Source: Bradyrhizobium sp. AZCC 1610
GTDB lineage: Bacteria > Pseudomonadota > Alphaproteobacteria > Rhizobiales > Xanthobacteraceae
Direction of reading: 5' to 3'
Assembly (NCBI RefSeq): GCF_036924515.1
Contig: NZ_JAZHRR010000001.1
Coordinates: 405,001 to 469,000 of the forward strand
DNA length: 64,000 bases
Of this stretch, positions 33,740 through 42,380 are shown piece after piece. The notes under the pieces were generated by a model, which searched no databases, was not told the origin of the DNA, and saw only the letters and a program-made list of their open reading frames with translations. Every line of letters starts with the position of its first letter. Position 1 is the stretch's first letter. A program made the position numbers and the translations under genes.

Positions 33740-34153
33740 TTACGAAAGGCCCTTGATTTTCTTGCAAGGCGTCGACGAGGTCGACGACATCCGTGCGACG
33801 TCGGTTACGGAGCGAATGGAAAGCTTTTCCTTAGCCGTGATGAAGCGCAGTACGCCGTGCGGATGAGCGTCGCAGAACTGCGCCAGCGTGGCGGCCGTTG
33901 CGGCAACGGTGTCCTGTTTGGGGATTACGGCGATGCCGCCATCCCTCAGCATGTACGCGTCCTTCACGTTGGGCATGGCTGACGTCGCGACGCAGACCTT
34001 GAACAGGTCATTATAGGCCTGGGGCGTCAGGGTCAGATCTCCGCCGGGAGTGCCCAGCAAATACTCGCGGCTCTTGCGGCAGTTCTCGTTGTCCGCCCGC
34101 GCCGCACCGGTCGCGAGCGCCAGCAGCATCGCGGTCGCGACCATCTGCTTCAT
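33740..34153 (-). CDS. Small exported hypothetical protein in the polysaccharide locus
   Basis: This 137-residue protein has a signal peptide (MKQMVATAMLLALATGAARA) and a mature part with three Cys residues (NCRKSREYLL, KVCVATSAM, AQFCDAHPHG). The pattern of a short exported helical domain ending VLRFITAKEKLSIRS resembles Rap1a/Tai-like exported proteins, though I am not sure of that link. Its ATG overlaps the stop of the upstream glycosyltransferase by 4 bp (ATGA), so it is part of that operon. Confidence 0.78.
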   Translation of the reverse strand: MKQMVATAMLLALATGAARADNENCRKSREYLLGTPGGDLTLTPQAYNDLFKVCVATSAMPNVKDAYMLRDGGIAVIPKQDTVAATAATLAQFCDAHPHGVLRFITAKEKLSIRSVTDVARMSSTSSTPCKKIKGLS

Positions 34154-35331
34154 GCCACCGTTCCGATGGCGCGGCCCGCGGATGCCCGCTTGCCGGCGTA
34201 GGCCAGGCCATAGGTTGTCGCCGCGCAGCGTTCCCATGAAAGGGCGCGGGCTTGGGCGGATGCGCCCGCCGCGAGAATGGCGCGCAGGCCGCGATCTGCG
34301 GCGAGCTCGGCGATCGCCTGTGATATGCTTTCCACCGACGGCGGCACGAGAATTCCGGTCTCGTCGGCGAGCACGGCGTCCGGTACCCCGCCGACCTCGG
34401 TCGCGACGCTCGGCAGGCCGCCGGCCCCGGCCTCGAGATAGACCAGTCCAAATCCCTCCACCCGGCCGGTCGTGTCAGGCAGCCCCGTCAGGCAGAAGAA
34501 ATCCGCAGCCGCGTAGAGATCGCGGATTGCCTCGTTCGGCTGCGGGCCGAGGAAACGAATGTCGCAGGCTGCCTGACCGGCTGCCCGTCGCAGTTCGCCG
34601 ACATAGTCGGCTTCGCCGTCCGGGCCGATCACGAGCCACGTGATGCGATTGCGCAGTTCGTCCGGAAGCCGCGACAATGCGGCGAGCGTCAGGTGATGTC
34701 CTTTGCGGCGTGTGATCCGCGCCACCGTGATCATCACCAGCCGCTCTTCCGGCAGCCGATAGGCCAGGCGTACCTCGCGGCGTTTCCGTTGCGCGCCGAA
34801 CCAGAATTCCGATACGCCGAGATTGATCGCGCTGATCCGGCGCGGGTCGACGGCAAACCGCTCGCGGAACAGCGTCTCGGTATAGCGGCTGTTGGCGACG
34901 ACCTCCGTTCGCGGCCCGAACACACCGGCGCTGCGTATCGCCATGCGCTTCAGCCGCGTCTGCGTTTCGTTGATCTCGGTGCCATGCACCGTCATCAATA
35001 CCCGCGCCGGCGTCCGCCATCTCGAAAGCGCGAGCGGAATGAAGAACGGCCAATCGGCGGCATGGACCACATCGTATCGATCGCCGCGGACGCCGCGGCG
35101 CGCCAGCATGATCTTGCGCGGCAGGTCGCGCATGGAGTGGAGGCCGCCGCTGTAGCGAACGACCTCGAAGGGCAGGGACCGGTCGTCGTCGTTCGTCTGT
35201 TGTGCGTAATCGGGCGCCACCACGGTAACCTTTGCGCCGAGCCGGCTGGCGGCCGCGGCGATTTCGCGGGCGTAGGTCCCAATGCCTCCCATCGCGGGAG
35301 CGAACTCGCTGGTCAATAGAAGGATGTTCAA
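34150..35331 (-). CDS. Glycosyltransferase family 4 (GT-B fold)
   Basis: The product is ~393 residues. The N-terminal domain begins ILLLTSEFAPAMGGIGTYAR, typical of GT4 enzymes, and the C-terminal donor site contains ARITRRKGHHLTLAAL, LVIGPDGEADYVGELR and GRVEGFGLVYLEAGAGGLPS, where the E-x7-E motif is present. It should add a sugar from a nucleotide donor to the growing lipid-linked repeat unit on the cytoplasmic face. The start is likely a TTG at 35331 with GAGGGC upstream; the longer alternative begins at 35379 and would overlap the upstream gene by 38 bp. Confidence 0.9.
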   Translation of the reverse strand: MNILLLTSEFAPAMGGIGTYAREIAAAASRLGAKVTVVAPDYAQQTNDDDRSLPFEVVRYSGGLHSMRDLPRKIMLARRGVRGDRYDVVHAADWPFFIPLALSRWRTPARVLMTVHGTEINETQTRLKRMAIRSAGVFGPRTEVVANSRYTETLFRERFAVDPRRISAINLGVSEFWFGAQRKRREVRLAYRLPEERLVMITVARITRRKGHHLTLAALSRLPDELRNRITWLVIGPDGEADYVGELRRAAGQAACDIRFLGPQPNEAIRDLYAAADFFCLTGLPDTTGRVEGFGLVYLEAGAGGLPSVATEVGGVPDAVLADETGILVPPSVESISQAIAELAADRGLRAILAAGASAQARALSWERCAATTYGLAYAGKRASAGRAIGTVA

Positions 35332-35341
35332 CCCGGCGCCC

Positions 35342-36619
35342 TCAATAGGTCGGCGCCGCGGCGGCAAGTCCGCGCGCATCCTGAATTTCCTGATGATAGC
35401 GGAACACCCGCGCGAGCTGGGTGCCTGGGGTGAACGACCTGATGCTGTCGGCGATCTGCACCGGATTCATCACACCCGCTTCGATCGCGGTCCTGATATC
35501 GACGAACCGCTGGACGAGCGTATCGGCCATGTCGTCGGGACTGCCGTCCCGCGCCACCAGATAACCGCTGACGCCAGGGCGGATCACGGGCTCGAGCTGC
35601 GGCAGGTGCATGGCGACGACGGGACGGCCCACCGCCAGGGTCTCGAGCACGCAACGCGGCATGCCTTCGAACTCGGATGTTAGGATTCCGGCATGTGCAC
35701 TCGCCAGCGTCTCCGCCATTCCCGCGGCATCCTTGAAACCGTGGCGCACGGTGATGTCCTCGATGGCAGCGAATTCCTCGAACCGGTGCGGGTCGCTGGT
35801 GCCGATGTAGTGAAACCTGACATCGCCATTCAACCGCCGCCGCAGGCGATCGATCGTGCGAAACATCAGCGGCGGATCCTTGAACTCGTCGAGCCGGCCC
35901 GCGAACACGATCTGGAACGGTGACGAGTTCAACGGCCAGAGTTGCGGCTTGAAGATATCCGTATTGACCCACGTCCAGAGCGTGTCGATCTTGTCCTTGC
36001 GACGCGGATAGGTCTGTTGCAGCCGCTCGGTGATGAACGGATTGACGCAAAGGAATTTTTCGCTCATGGCGACGGCAAACCGCTCGCCGGTGTTGTGGAC
36101 GAAGGCGTATTTGCGCAGCAGCGAATCCATCTGCAATTTCGGCGCGCCCTCGCCGTGAAGCATCTGCACGAATGGAAGCCGCAGGATCGCCGGCAGCCAG
36201 GAAAATTCAACCCGCCGCAGATCGACCGAACATCGCCTGGCGCGGATCAGCCTTGCGATCGGGCCGAAGTAACGGAGTAGCGCCATAAAGAATTGGCCGG
36301 TCAGCGAGGTACGGATCGTGCGGGCCGCTTCGCGCGCCTGCTGGTCCGAATAATGCAGGATGGGCAGGAAGTCGAAACCGCGGCCGCGGAATGTCAGCCG
36401 ATGAAGCTTTCCCAGCTCCAGATCGCCGATCGAGTCGACGCCGATAAAGAGGATGTCGGTGTCAACAGGATGAAACGTAATGAAGTCGCGGATGTAGGTT
36501 TCGAGGCCGCCGACCTTTTCGCCGCGCGGATCGAACGGATGGATCAGGCAGATCTGATAGCGCGGCTTGATACGGCTGGTGTTTCGCGCCCGCAGCGCCA
36601 GGGTCAATGTTGAAGTCAT
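35342..36619 (-). CDS. Glycosyltransferase (GT-B, group 1 type)
   Basis: This 425-residue protein has the N-terminal pattern YQICLIHPFDPRGEKVGGLE (acceptor domain) and the donor-binding part QIVFAGRLDEFKDPPLMFRT, then SEFEGMPRCVLETLAVGRPV with the E-x7-E pair. It is probably a repeat-unit glycosyltransferase. ATG 36619 overlaps the WecB/TagA-type gene stop by 4 bp. Translation runs in the order wecB-like, this gene, the GT4, the exported protein, all tightly packed. Confidence 0.9.
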   Translation of the reverse strand: MTSTLTLALRARNTSRIKPRYQICLIHPFDPRGEKVGGLETYIRDFITFHPVDTDILFIGVDSIGDLELGKLHRLTFRGRGFDFLPILHYSDQQAREAARTIRTSLTGQFFMALLRYFGPIARLIRARRCSVDLRRVEFSWLPAILRLPFVQMLHGEGAPKLQMDSLLRKYAFVHNTGERFAVAMSEKFLCVNPFITERLQQTYPRRKDKIDTLWTWVNTDIFKPQLWPLNSSPFQIVFAGRLDEFKDPPLMFRTIDRLRRRLNGDVRFHYIGTSDPHRFEEFAAIEDITVRHGFKDAAGMAETLASAHAGILTSEFEGMPRCVLETLAVGRPVVAMHLPQLEPVIRPGVSGYLVARDGSPDDMADTLVQRFVDIRTAIEAGVMNPVQIADSIRSFTPGTQLARVFRYHQEIQDARGLAAAAPTY

Positions 36620-37410
36620 GCGGCTTTCCTCATGCGTGCCTGGACGATTTGCGGAATGGTTCGCGCAACGAGACGCGGAACCACGCTCATGCATCTGACG
36701 TAGCGGGGGCCGAGCCGCCGTGGCTCGCGCAGCATGCGCCACGCCCATTCCAGGCCGGTTCTGCGCGCGATGGACGGTGCACGGCTCTGCGTGCCGGCGA
36801 TGAAATCGAGCGCGGCCCCGATGCATAACATGCCGGTTCCATTCAGCTCGTCGAGGCATCGCGCCGCGAACAGTTCCTGCCGTGGCGCGCCCAGCGCGAC
36901 GAAGCAGAGCCTGGCGCCCGAGGCGCGAATAGCTTCGATCGCAGCGTCGGCTTCACTGGAATAGGGATCAAATCCCGGCCCCGGCGCAAGGCACCCCGCG
37001 ATCTGCAATCCCCTGAATCGTTCCGACAGACGCCGCGCCGTCACGTCCAGCGTGAGGTCGTTCGCACCCAACAGAAAGACCGGGAGTCCTTTCTTTCGCG
37101 CCTCCGCACAGACGGGTTCGACAAGATCGGCGCCGGTCGTGCGCTCGACTCGTGTGCCCATGAGACGGCTCAGCACGACGATCGGGAACCCGTCGGCCGT
37201 GACAAATCGGGCACGGCGATAGGCGGCGCGAAAGTTGGCGTGTTGCTGCAACTGGACAACGTGATCGAGATTGAGCGTGCAGACGCTGAAGTTGTCGCCT
37301 TGTTGCGCAACCGACACGATCGAGGAGACCGCTTCCGGAAGCGAGGGAACATTGATGGTGATGCCATCGACAGTGAGGCTCGGCTGCAACGATATTGGCG
37401 GTTCCGACAT
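36616..37410 (-). CDS. WecB/TagA/CpsF family glycosyltransferase (GT26)
   Basis: This 264-residue protein belongs to the GT26 family, which transfers sugars such as N-acetylmannosamine or its uronic acid, or glucose, to lipid-linked acceptors. Family blocks are NLDHVVQLQQHANFRAAYRR, VTADGFPIVVLSRLMG, ADLVEPVCAEARKKGLPVFL and VALGAPRQELFAARCLDEL, and LCIGAALDFIAGTQSRAPS, which matches the family's conserved GVGxxFDxxAG segment. ATG 37410 has AGGGGA upstream. It is the first gene of a four-gene minus-strand set. Confidence 0.92.
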   Translation of the reverse strand: MSEPPISLQPSLTVDGITINVPSLPEAVSSIVSVAQQGDNFSVCTLNLDHVVQLQQHANFRAAYRRARFVTADGFPIVVLSRLMGTRVERTTGADLVEPVCAEARKKGLPVFLLGANDLTLDVTARRLSERFRGLQIAGCLAPGPGFDPYSSEADAAIEAIRASGARLCFVALGAPRQELFAARCLDELNGTGMLCIGAALDFIAGTQSRAPSIARRTGLEWAWRMLREPRRLGPRYVRCMSVVPRLVARTIPQIVQARMRKAA

Positions 37411-37613
37411 GTCGATCCCCTGATGATGATTTGATCGAGAGACGCATTTACGCTGGACTATCGACATGCCCGTCGCTCGCGGCGGGAACTGCGTGCCGAA
37501 AATTTCTCGACCGGCATCGTCACGAAATCGAACTAATGCGACGCAACGATGGCGATGTCGCATTGCGAACAACGAGACGTGGCGACGAATCATTCACATG
37601 ATGGAGATCAGCT

Positions 37614-38714
37614 ATGCAGCAGTGGTCGAGGCGAAATGCGCTCGCTCTCATCGCAGGCGCAAGTGTTGCGTCGTACGAGAACAGAGTATTCGCCGCGCAG
37701 CCCGCGCAGAGTCTCGGCGCCATCGCAGCTCGCAACGGGATCGTGTTCGGCGCGGCTGCGGGTCCGGTGATCGACAAGGATCATGCCTATCGCGAGCTCT
37801 ATCAGACGCAGACGCGTATCGTTACGACTGACATTGCGATGAAGATGGGAACCATCGCGCCGCAGCCGGGCCCCAAGCGGTTCGAAAGCGCGGACCGTCT
37901 GCTGCAATTCTGTGCAAGCAACAACATTCCGATGCGGGGCCATTGCCTGATCTGGAACGAATGGGTTCCACAATGGATCAGGAACATGAGCGGCGTCGAA
38001 CGCGAGAGGTTCTTCGATTCCTATATCGAGGAAGTGGCTGCCCGTTATGTCGGCAAGCTGCACTCATGGGACGTCGTCAACGAGCCGTTCTGGCCCGGGC
38101 ACAAGGCGCCCGGCGGTTACAGGCTCGGTCCATGGTACGACACGTTCGGCACGGGGTATGTTCGCCGCGCCTTCGAGCGCGTGGCGATGGTCGACCGGAA
38201 GACCAAACTGGTTCTCAACGAAGCACAGAGCGAGCGCGACGACGACGTCGGCCTCGCGGTTCGCCGCGGCTTGCTGCAACTGGTCGACGAATTGAAGCAC
38301 GCCGGCGTGCCGTTGCACGCTGTCGGATTGCAAAGCCACCTGCAGCCTCGGTACCCGCACGACCCCGGACGTTTCTCCGAATTCCTTCACGCGCTCGCCG
38401 GACGTGGTGTCGATATCTATCTGACCGAGTTCGACGTGCGCGACGACACGTTTCCAGATGACATCGCGGCACGCGATGCCATGATCGCCGATACGGCCGA
38501 GAAGTTTCTGAGCAACGCGCTGCGCAATCCGGCGGTCAAAGTAGTGATTGCCTGGGAACTGGCCGACAACTACTCGTTCTATACCGATGCGGCGAAGAAG
38601 AAGGATCCGCTCGCGCAACGGCTGCCTCGGCCGCTGCCGTTCGATTCGTCGATGCAGAAGAAGCCGCTCTGGTTCGCGATGGCGCGCGCGTTCGAGAATT
38701 CCAGGAAGTCGTAG
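37614..38714 (+). CDS. GH10 family endo-glycanase with Tat-type signal
   Basis: This 366-residue protein has an N-terminal SRRNALALIAGASVASYEN twin-arginine-type signal and a GH10 domain. The acid/base Glu157 lies in SWDVVNEPFWPG and the nucleophile Glu272 in IYLTEFDVRDD, both intact. GH10 enzymes are best known as beta-1,4-xylanases. Here it stands alone on the plus strand inside an exopolysaccharide locus, so it more likely trims or releases the secreted polymer than digests plant xylan, though a plant-associated role is possible. Confidence 0.92.
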   Translation: MQQWSRRNALALIAGASVASYENRVFAAQPAQSLGAIAARNGIVFGAAAGPVIDKDHAYRELYQTQTRIVTTDIAMKMGTIAPQPGPKRFESADRLLQFCASNNIPMRGHCLIWNEWVPQWIRNMSGVERERFFDSYIEEVAARYVGKLHSWDVVNEPFWPGHKAPGGYRLGPWYDTFGTGYVRRAFERVAMVDRKTKLVLNEAQSERDDDVGLAVRRGLLQLVDELKHAGVPLHAVGLQSHLQPRYPHDPGRFSEFLHALAGRGVDIYLTEFDVRDDTFPDDIAARDAMIADTAEKFLSNALRNPAVKVVIAWELADNYSFYTDAAKKKDPLAQRLPRPLPFDSSMQKKPLWFAMARAFENSRKS

Positions 38715-38736
38715 GCGGCGATCGTACCTGATATGC

Positions 38737-40176
38737 TCATGCCCCCGAATGTTGGGGGCGTGGGCGGAGCATTCGCAGCAGCGTCGGTGCGTAGAGCAGG
38801 GCGAGCGCTCCGAAATAGGCGGCGGCGCCCGCCGCTACATGTGCCGCCAACACCGCAATGGTGCGGGCTTCCGGGAAGATCCGCAGCAGTGCCGCCATCG
38901 CAATCGTGGCCAATGCGATGCGCACGAGATGGCCGACCGGAAGGCGCAGGCCAAACCGCGTAAACCCGATCGAGAAACTGACGATGGCGGCGGCCAGCGC
39001 CGCCAGCACGGTTGCGCCGGCGACGCCGGCTAGTCCCCAGCGCGGCAGGAACAGAGCGCTCAACACCACGGTCATCGACGCGTCGATCGCTGCGATGGCC
39101 ATCATCCAGCGCGTGCGGTTTTGCAGGAGAAACACCTGATCGCCGAAATGGGCGCGCAGGTTGCGAATAGCGCCGGCAAGCGTAGAGAGTGGCAGGATGG
39201 CGAGCGTCACCGCCTGGAACGGCGCTGCGATCAAGAGATGCACGATCTCCGTTCTCAGCATGAATATGCCGGCGAGGCTCGGCGCCAGGATCGCGACAAG
39301 CAGCGCGCTGTTGGCGGCAAGCTGGCGCATGCCGGCCTGGCTGCCCTCCTGTTCCATGCTCTTTACCGCAAGCGGAAACGCGGCGGCCGTCACCAGCATG
39401 GCCGCGACCGCCGCGGCGCGTTGGCCGAGTCCGTAACCCACCGCGAAGAGTCCGGCTGCGGCCACTCCCGACATTTGGTTGACGATGAAGCGCGACGCAT
39501 TGAGGCCGACCCAGCCGAGCGCACCGCCGACAATCAGTGGAATGCCGTAGCGCAGCGCGTGCACGACGATCTCGCGGTCGACCGGCCAAAGGCTGTATCC
39601 ACCGCGGATTCGCGGCAGAACGATCAGCACGGCGATCAACTGCGCCATCGCATAGCCGGCAAGTGGCCATTCTGCCGATTTGCCGAATAGTCCGATCAAC
39701 GCCAGCCCGGCGACAAATCCGACTGACGGACCGAACACCTGCTGGATCGTGTAGACCCGGATCTGCTGCTGCGCGCGGGCGCGCTCGCCGATGTAGAGGT
39801 TGAGAGAACGGGTCATCACATAGGCGACGGTGGCAACGAGAAGGCCCGCTCTGGCGCCGGGCGCGATGACCAGAAGCAGAATTCCGATGACGGTCGCGCT
39901 CTGCAACGCAACGGATACCAGCAAGACCGCGTTTTCGGTGCGATAGAAGCGAGGCGCGTCGTTGGCGTCCTGGTAGCGTCCGAGGAAACGCAGCGCATAT
40001 TGCGACCACCAGGCGAGAAAGCCGATCTGCAGCAATTCGTGCGTGGCCGTGATCAGCGTGATGATGCCGAGCGTGTGCTCATCGACGACATGCGTCCAAA
40101 CGATCATCGCCAGAAGCTGGAACAGCGGTCCGACGAATTGCGCGGGCAGATAGAGCAGGGTGTGTTTTAAGAGCAT
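38737..40176 (-). CDS. Polysaccharide flippase (Wzx/MATE-like, polysaccharide biosynthesis protein)
   Basis: The protein has 479 residues and about 12-14 hydrophobic segments spread over its whole length. It begins LLKHTLLYLPAQFVGPLFQL, typical of Wzx-type flippases, and has the characteristic LGQRAAAVAAMLVTAAAFPL region in the middle. It should move undecaprenyl-linked repeat units across the inner membrane. Convergent with the GH10 gene; located 3 bp downstream of an acyltransferase gene on the same strand. Confidence 0.88.
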   Translation of the reverse strand: MLLKHTLLYLPAQFVGPLFQLLAMIVWTHVVDEHTLGIITLITATHELLQIGFLAWWSQYALRFLGRYQDANDAPRFYRTENAVLLVSVALQSATVIGILLLVIAPGARAGLLVATVAYVMTRSLNLYIGERARAQQQIRVYTIQQVFGPSVGFVAGLALIGLFGKSAEWPLAGYAMAQLIAVLIVLPRIRGGYSLWPVDREIVVHALRYGIPLIVGGALGWVGLNASRFIVNQMSGVAAAGLFAVGYGLGQRAAAVAAMLVTAAAFPLAVKSMEQEGSQAGMRQLAANSALLVAILAPSLAGIFMLRTEIVHLLIAAPFQAVTLAILPLSTLAGAIRNLRAHFGDQVFLLQNRTRWMMAIAAIDASMTVVLSALFLPRWGLAGVAGATVLAALAAAIVSFSIGFTRFGLRLPVGHLVRIALATIAMAALLRIFPEARTIAVLAAHVAAGAAAYFGALALLYAPTLLRMLRPRPQHSGA

Positions 40177-40179
40177 TGC

Positions 40180-41235
40180 TCAGGCCCCCAGCCAGCGGCA
40201 GAGTCGAGGGGAGGCCAGTTGCCGGACAGCCAGCAGCGCGGCGGCGCTGACGAGGACGGTCAAGCCGCAGCAAACGGCAAAGCTGGCAACGCCGCCGAGC
40301 TGGCGCAGCGATGTGTGATCGCGCAGCGCCATGACGACGAAGATGTGCCAGAGATAGATGAAATAGCTGCCCGAGCCGATCCATCCAAGCAGCGGCGAGC
40401 CCGGCTGGATGACGAACAGTGCAATGCAGAACAGGGCTGCATAGAGGAAGAAGGCGATCGAATCGTAGGTGGCGGCGTCGCCAAGGCCGAGAATGCGCAC
40501 GACGGCATAGATCAGGTAGGCCGCCAGCATGGCGCCAAGCAGCGCGCGGCGCATGCCCTGATCGCTCAGATCTGCGAACATCGCGGTCAGCGCGCCGAGC
40601 GCGACAAACGAGAACCAGAACGGAATGTCGCGCATGCGGACTTCGTCGAGCAATGCGTCCGAGGCACCCAGCCTGGAGATGGCCGAGTCGAGATAACTGC
40701 CGGCAAGCAGACCGCAGCCGATCGAAAGCGCAAGGAGAAGAGCGATCCGCTTGTCTGCGCCCGGCTTCCTGGCATCGCCAACCGCAAAGACGAGCCATAG
40801 ACCGAGCGTGCAGCAGACATAGACGAAGACGTAATAGTAGACGAAGACGTATCCGAGAGCGAACCGGGCAAGCATCGTGCCGATGCGATGGTCCATCGCC
40901 GGATTGTGCAGGGCCATGTAGGCATAGGCGGCGGCGAACGCGATCGCGTAGGGGATCAGAGCGGCCTTCAACCGCTTCGCGAGTGGCACGCGGCCGGAAA
41001 GCGCCGTCAGATATCCTGATACGAACAGGAAGACCGGCACGCACGGCCGCAGCGCCGCGTCGAGGGATTTTGCCCAGATGGCATCGAGCGGCTGCGGCAG
41101 CGAATGGATTCCGATCACCATCAGGATGGCGATGCCGCGCATGGCGTCGACGACGCCGTCGCGGCTTCTGGCCGGCGCCTGCGCGACGCTCAGGGATGTC
41201 GGATTCGCCGCTATGCGCTCCACGACCGTCGTCAT
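40180..41235 (-). CDS. Membrane acyltransferase (Acyltransferase_3 family), first of two
   Basis: This 351-residue membrane protein has about ten transmembrane segments and the family opening VVDAMRGIAILMVIGIHSLP, in which the Arg and His of the active region are present. The block SYFIYLWHIFVVMALRDHTS is the typical last signature. It probably O-acetylates or succinylates a sugar of the repeat unit at the membrane. It is coupled to the next acyltransferase by a 4-bp overlap. Confidence 0.88.
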   Translation of the reverse strand: MTTVVERIAANPTSLSVAQAPARSRDGVVDAMRGIAILMVIGIHSLPQPLDAIWAKSLDAALRPCVPVFLFVSGYLTALSGRVPLAKRLKAALIPYAIAFAAAYAYMALHNPAMDHRIGTMLARFALGYVFVYYYVFVYVCCTLGLWLVFAVGDARKPGADKRIALLLALSIGCGLLAGSYLDSAISRLGASDALLDEVRMRDIPFWFSFVALGALTAMFADLSDQGMRRALLGAMLAAYLIYAVVRILGLGDAATYDSIAFFLYAALFCIALFVIQPGSPLLGWIGSGSYFIYLWHIFVVMALRDHTSLRQLGGVASFAVCCGLTVLVSAAALLAVRQLASPRLCRWLGA

Positions 41236-42338
41236 GTGCTCTCCTGCCGTGAGATCGCAGGAGACGGTGCGGGCCTGATAGCGCGGCGGTCGTAAGCCTC
41301 GGTCAGATATCGCCGCAGCGGCGTTTCGAACGTGCGCAGCGAGACGACACTCGCGAATGCAAGGACGATGATCGCCACCGGCGCGAGGACTAGCCGTTCA
41401 TACGGCGACAGGGAAAGCAGCCGCGATCCGAAGGTGATGATGACCGTCGCAACCGGAATATGCAGCATGTAACAGGAGTAGGTCAGCGGTGACCAGCGAT
41501 CGAATCGGAGCCGCGACAGCAGCGTTTCACGGCCCGCGCAGTCTGCCTGAACGGCAAGCATCGCGATGGCGTAGACCGCGATCAGGGCGGTCATCGTCGG
41601 CAGCAGGGAGCCCAGCACGATAAACGCCGCCAGCGATGCGGCCAGCGCGCCGGGAATCGCGGGCCAACGCGCGATCTGGTCGCGAAACAGATAGCAGGCC
41701 ATGCCGAGGTTGAAGGCAGGCAGCGCCCTGAAGCCGCCGCCCTGGTTGATCCAGTCGGCCCATGGCGTCGTCGCAGCCGCCTCGGCCCAGACAGAGTTGG
41801 CGAGCGCGGTGATGGCCACGAGCGCAATGACCGCCTCCTTACGGCGTTGTGCGATCAGCGCGACGAGCGGGAAAAGCAGATAGCAGAACATCTCCGCCGA
41901 CAGCGACCAGCTCGGGAAGTTGAACGTCAAGCGCTCGCCGATGAAGGCGTGAAGCAGCAGGAACTGCGCAGGAAGGTCGGAAAGCGGGTAACGGGCCGGG
42001 TTGTCGGTTCGGGCGGCGCCGAAGTGCAGCGCGCCGGCAAGCGCTACGTAGAAGGCGAGCGTGGCGAGATGCAGCGGATAGATGCGGGCGAGGCGACGCC
42101 AGAGAAAGCGGCCGATCGATGCGGCATCGTTGACGCGGCCGAAATATTGACGGGCAATGACAAAGCCGGAGACCACAAAGAACAGATCGACGAACAGATT
42201 GAAGTGCCAGGTGTGAGCGACCATGAAGCGGCCGATCGTCACGTCCTTGAAGTAATCGGAGTAGTGAAGGATCACCACGGCGCTGGCCGCAATGATCCGC
42301 AACCCGTCCTGATGCCTTGTGGTGCTGGTGTCATTCAA
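41232..42338 (-). CDS. Membrane acyltransferase (OafA/YrhL type, Acyltransferase_3 family), second of two
   Basis: The product has 368 residues and multiple transmembrane helices. Signature segments include DGLRIIAASAVVILHYSDYF (catalytic His in the first helix), FFVVSGFVIARQYFGRV, RRLARIYPLHLATLA (the R-x10-H-type motif region) and FPSWSLSAEMFCYLLFPLVA. It lacks a C-terminal SGNH domain. It is a second, clearly different acyltransferase, so two kinds or positions of acyl substitution are plausible. Confidence 0.92.
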   Translation of the reverse strand: MNDTSTTRHQDGLRIIAASAVVILHYSDYFKDVTIGRFMVAHTWHFNLFVDLFFVVSGFVIARQYFGRVNDAASIGRFLWRRLARIYPLHLATLAFYVALAGALHFGAARTDNPARYPLSDLPAQFLLLHAFIGERLTFNFPSWSLSAEMFCYLLFPLVALIAQRRKEAVIALVAITALANSVWAEAAATTPWADWINQGGGFRALPAFNLGMACYLFRDQIARWPAIPGALAASLAAFIVLGSLLPTMTALIAVYAIAMLAVQADCAGRETLLSRLRFDRWSPLTYSCYMLHIPVATVIITFGSRLLSLSPYERLVLAPVAIIVLAFASVVSLRTFETPLRRYLTEAYDRRAIRPAPSPAISRQEST

Positions 42339-42380
42339 GGCTGCGGTACTCCGGACTCGAATTTCCTGGAACGGCGAGTG

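Noticed and set aside
38579..40009. 476-codon minus-strand frame overlapping the flippase gene in another frame
   Set aside because: Composition is Arg/Pro/Ser-rich with no hydrophobic pattern, whereas the flippase frame shows a dozen membrane segments.
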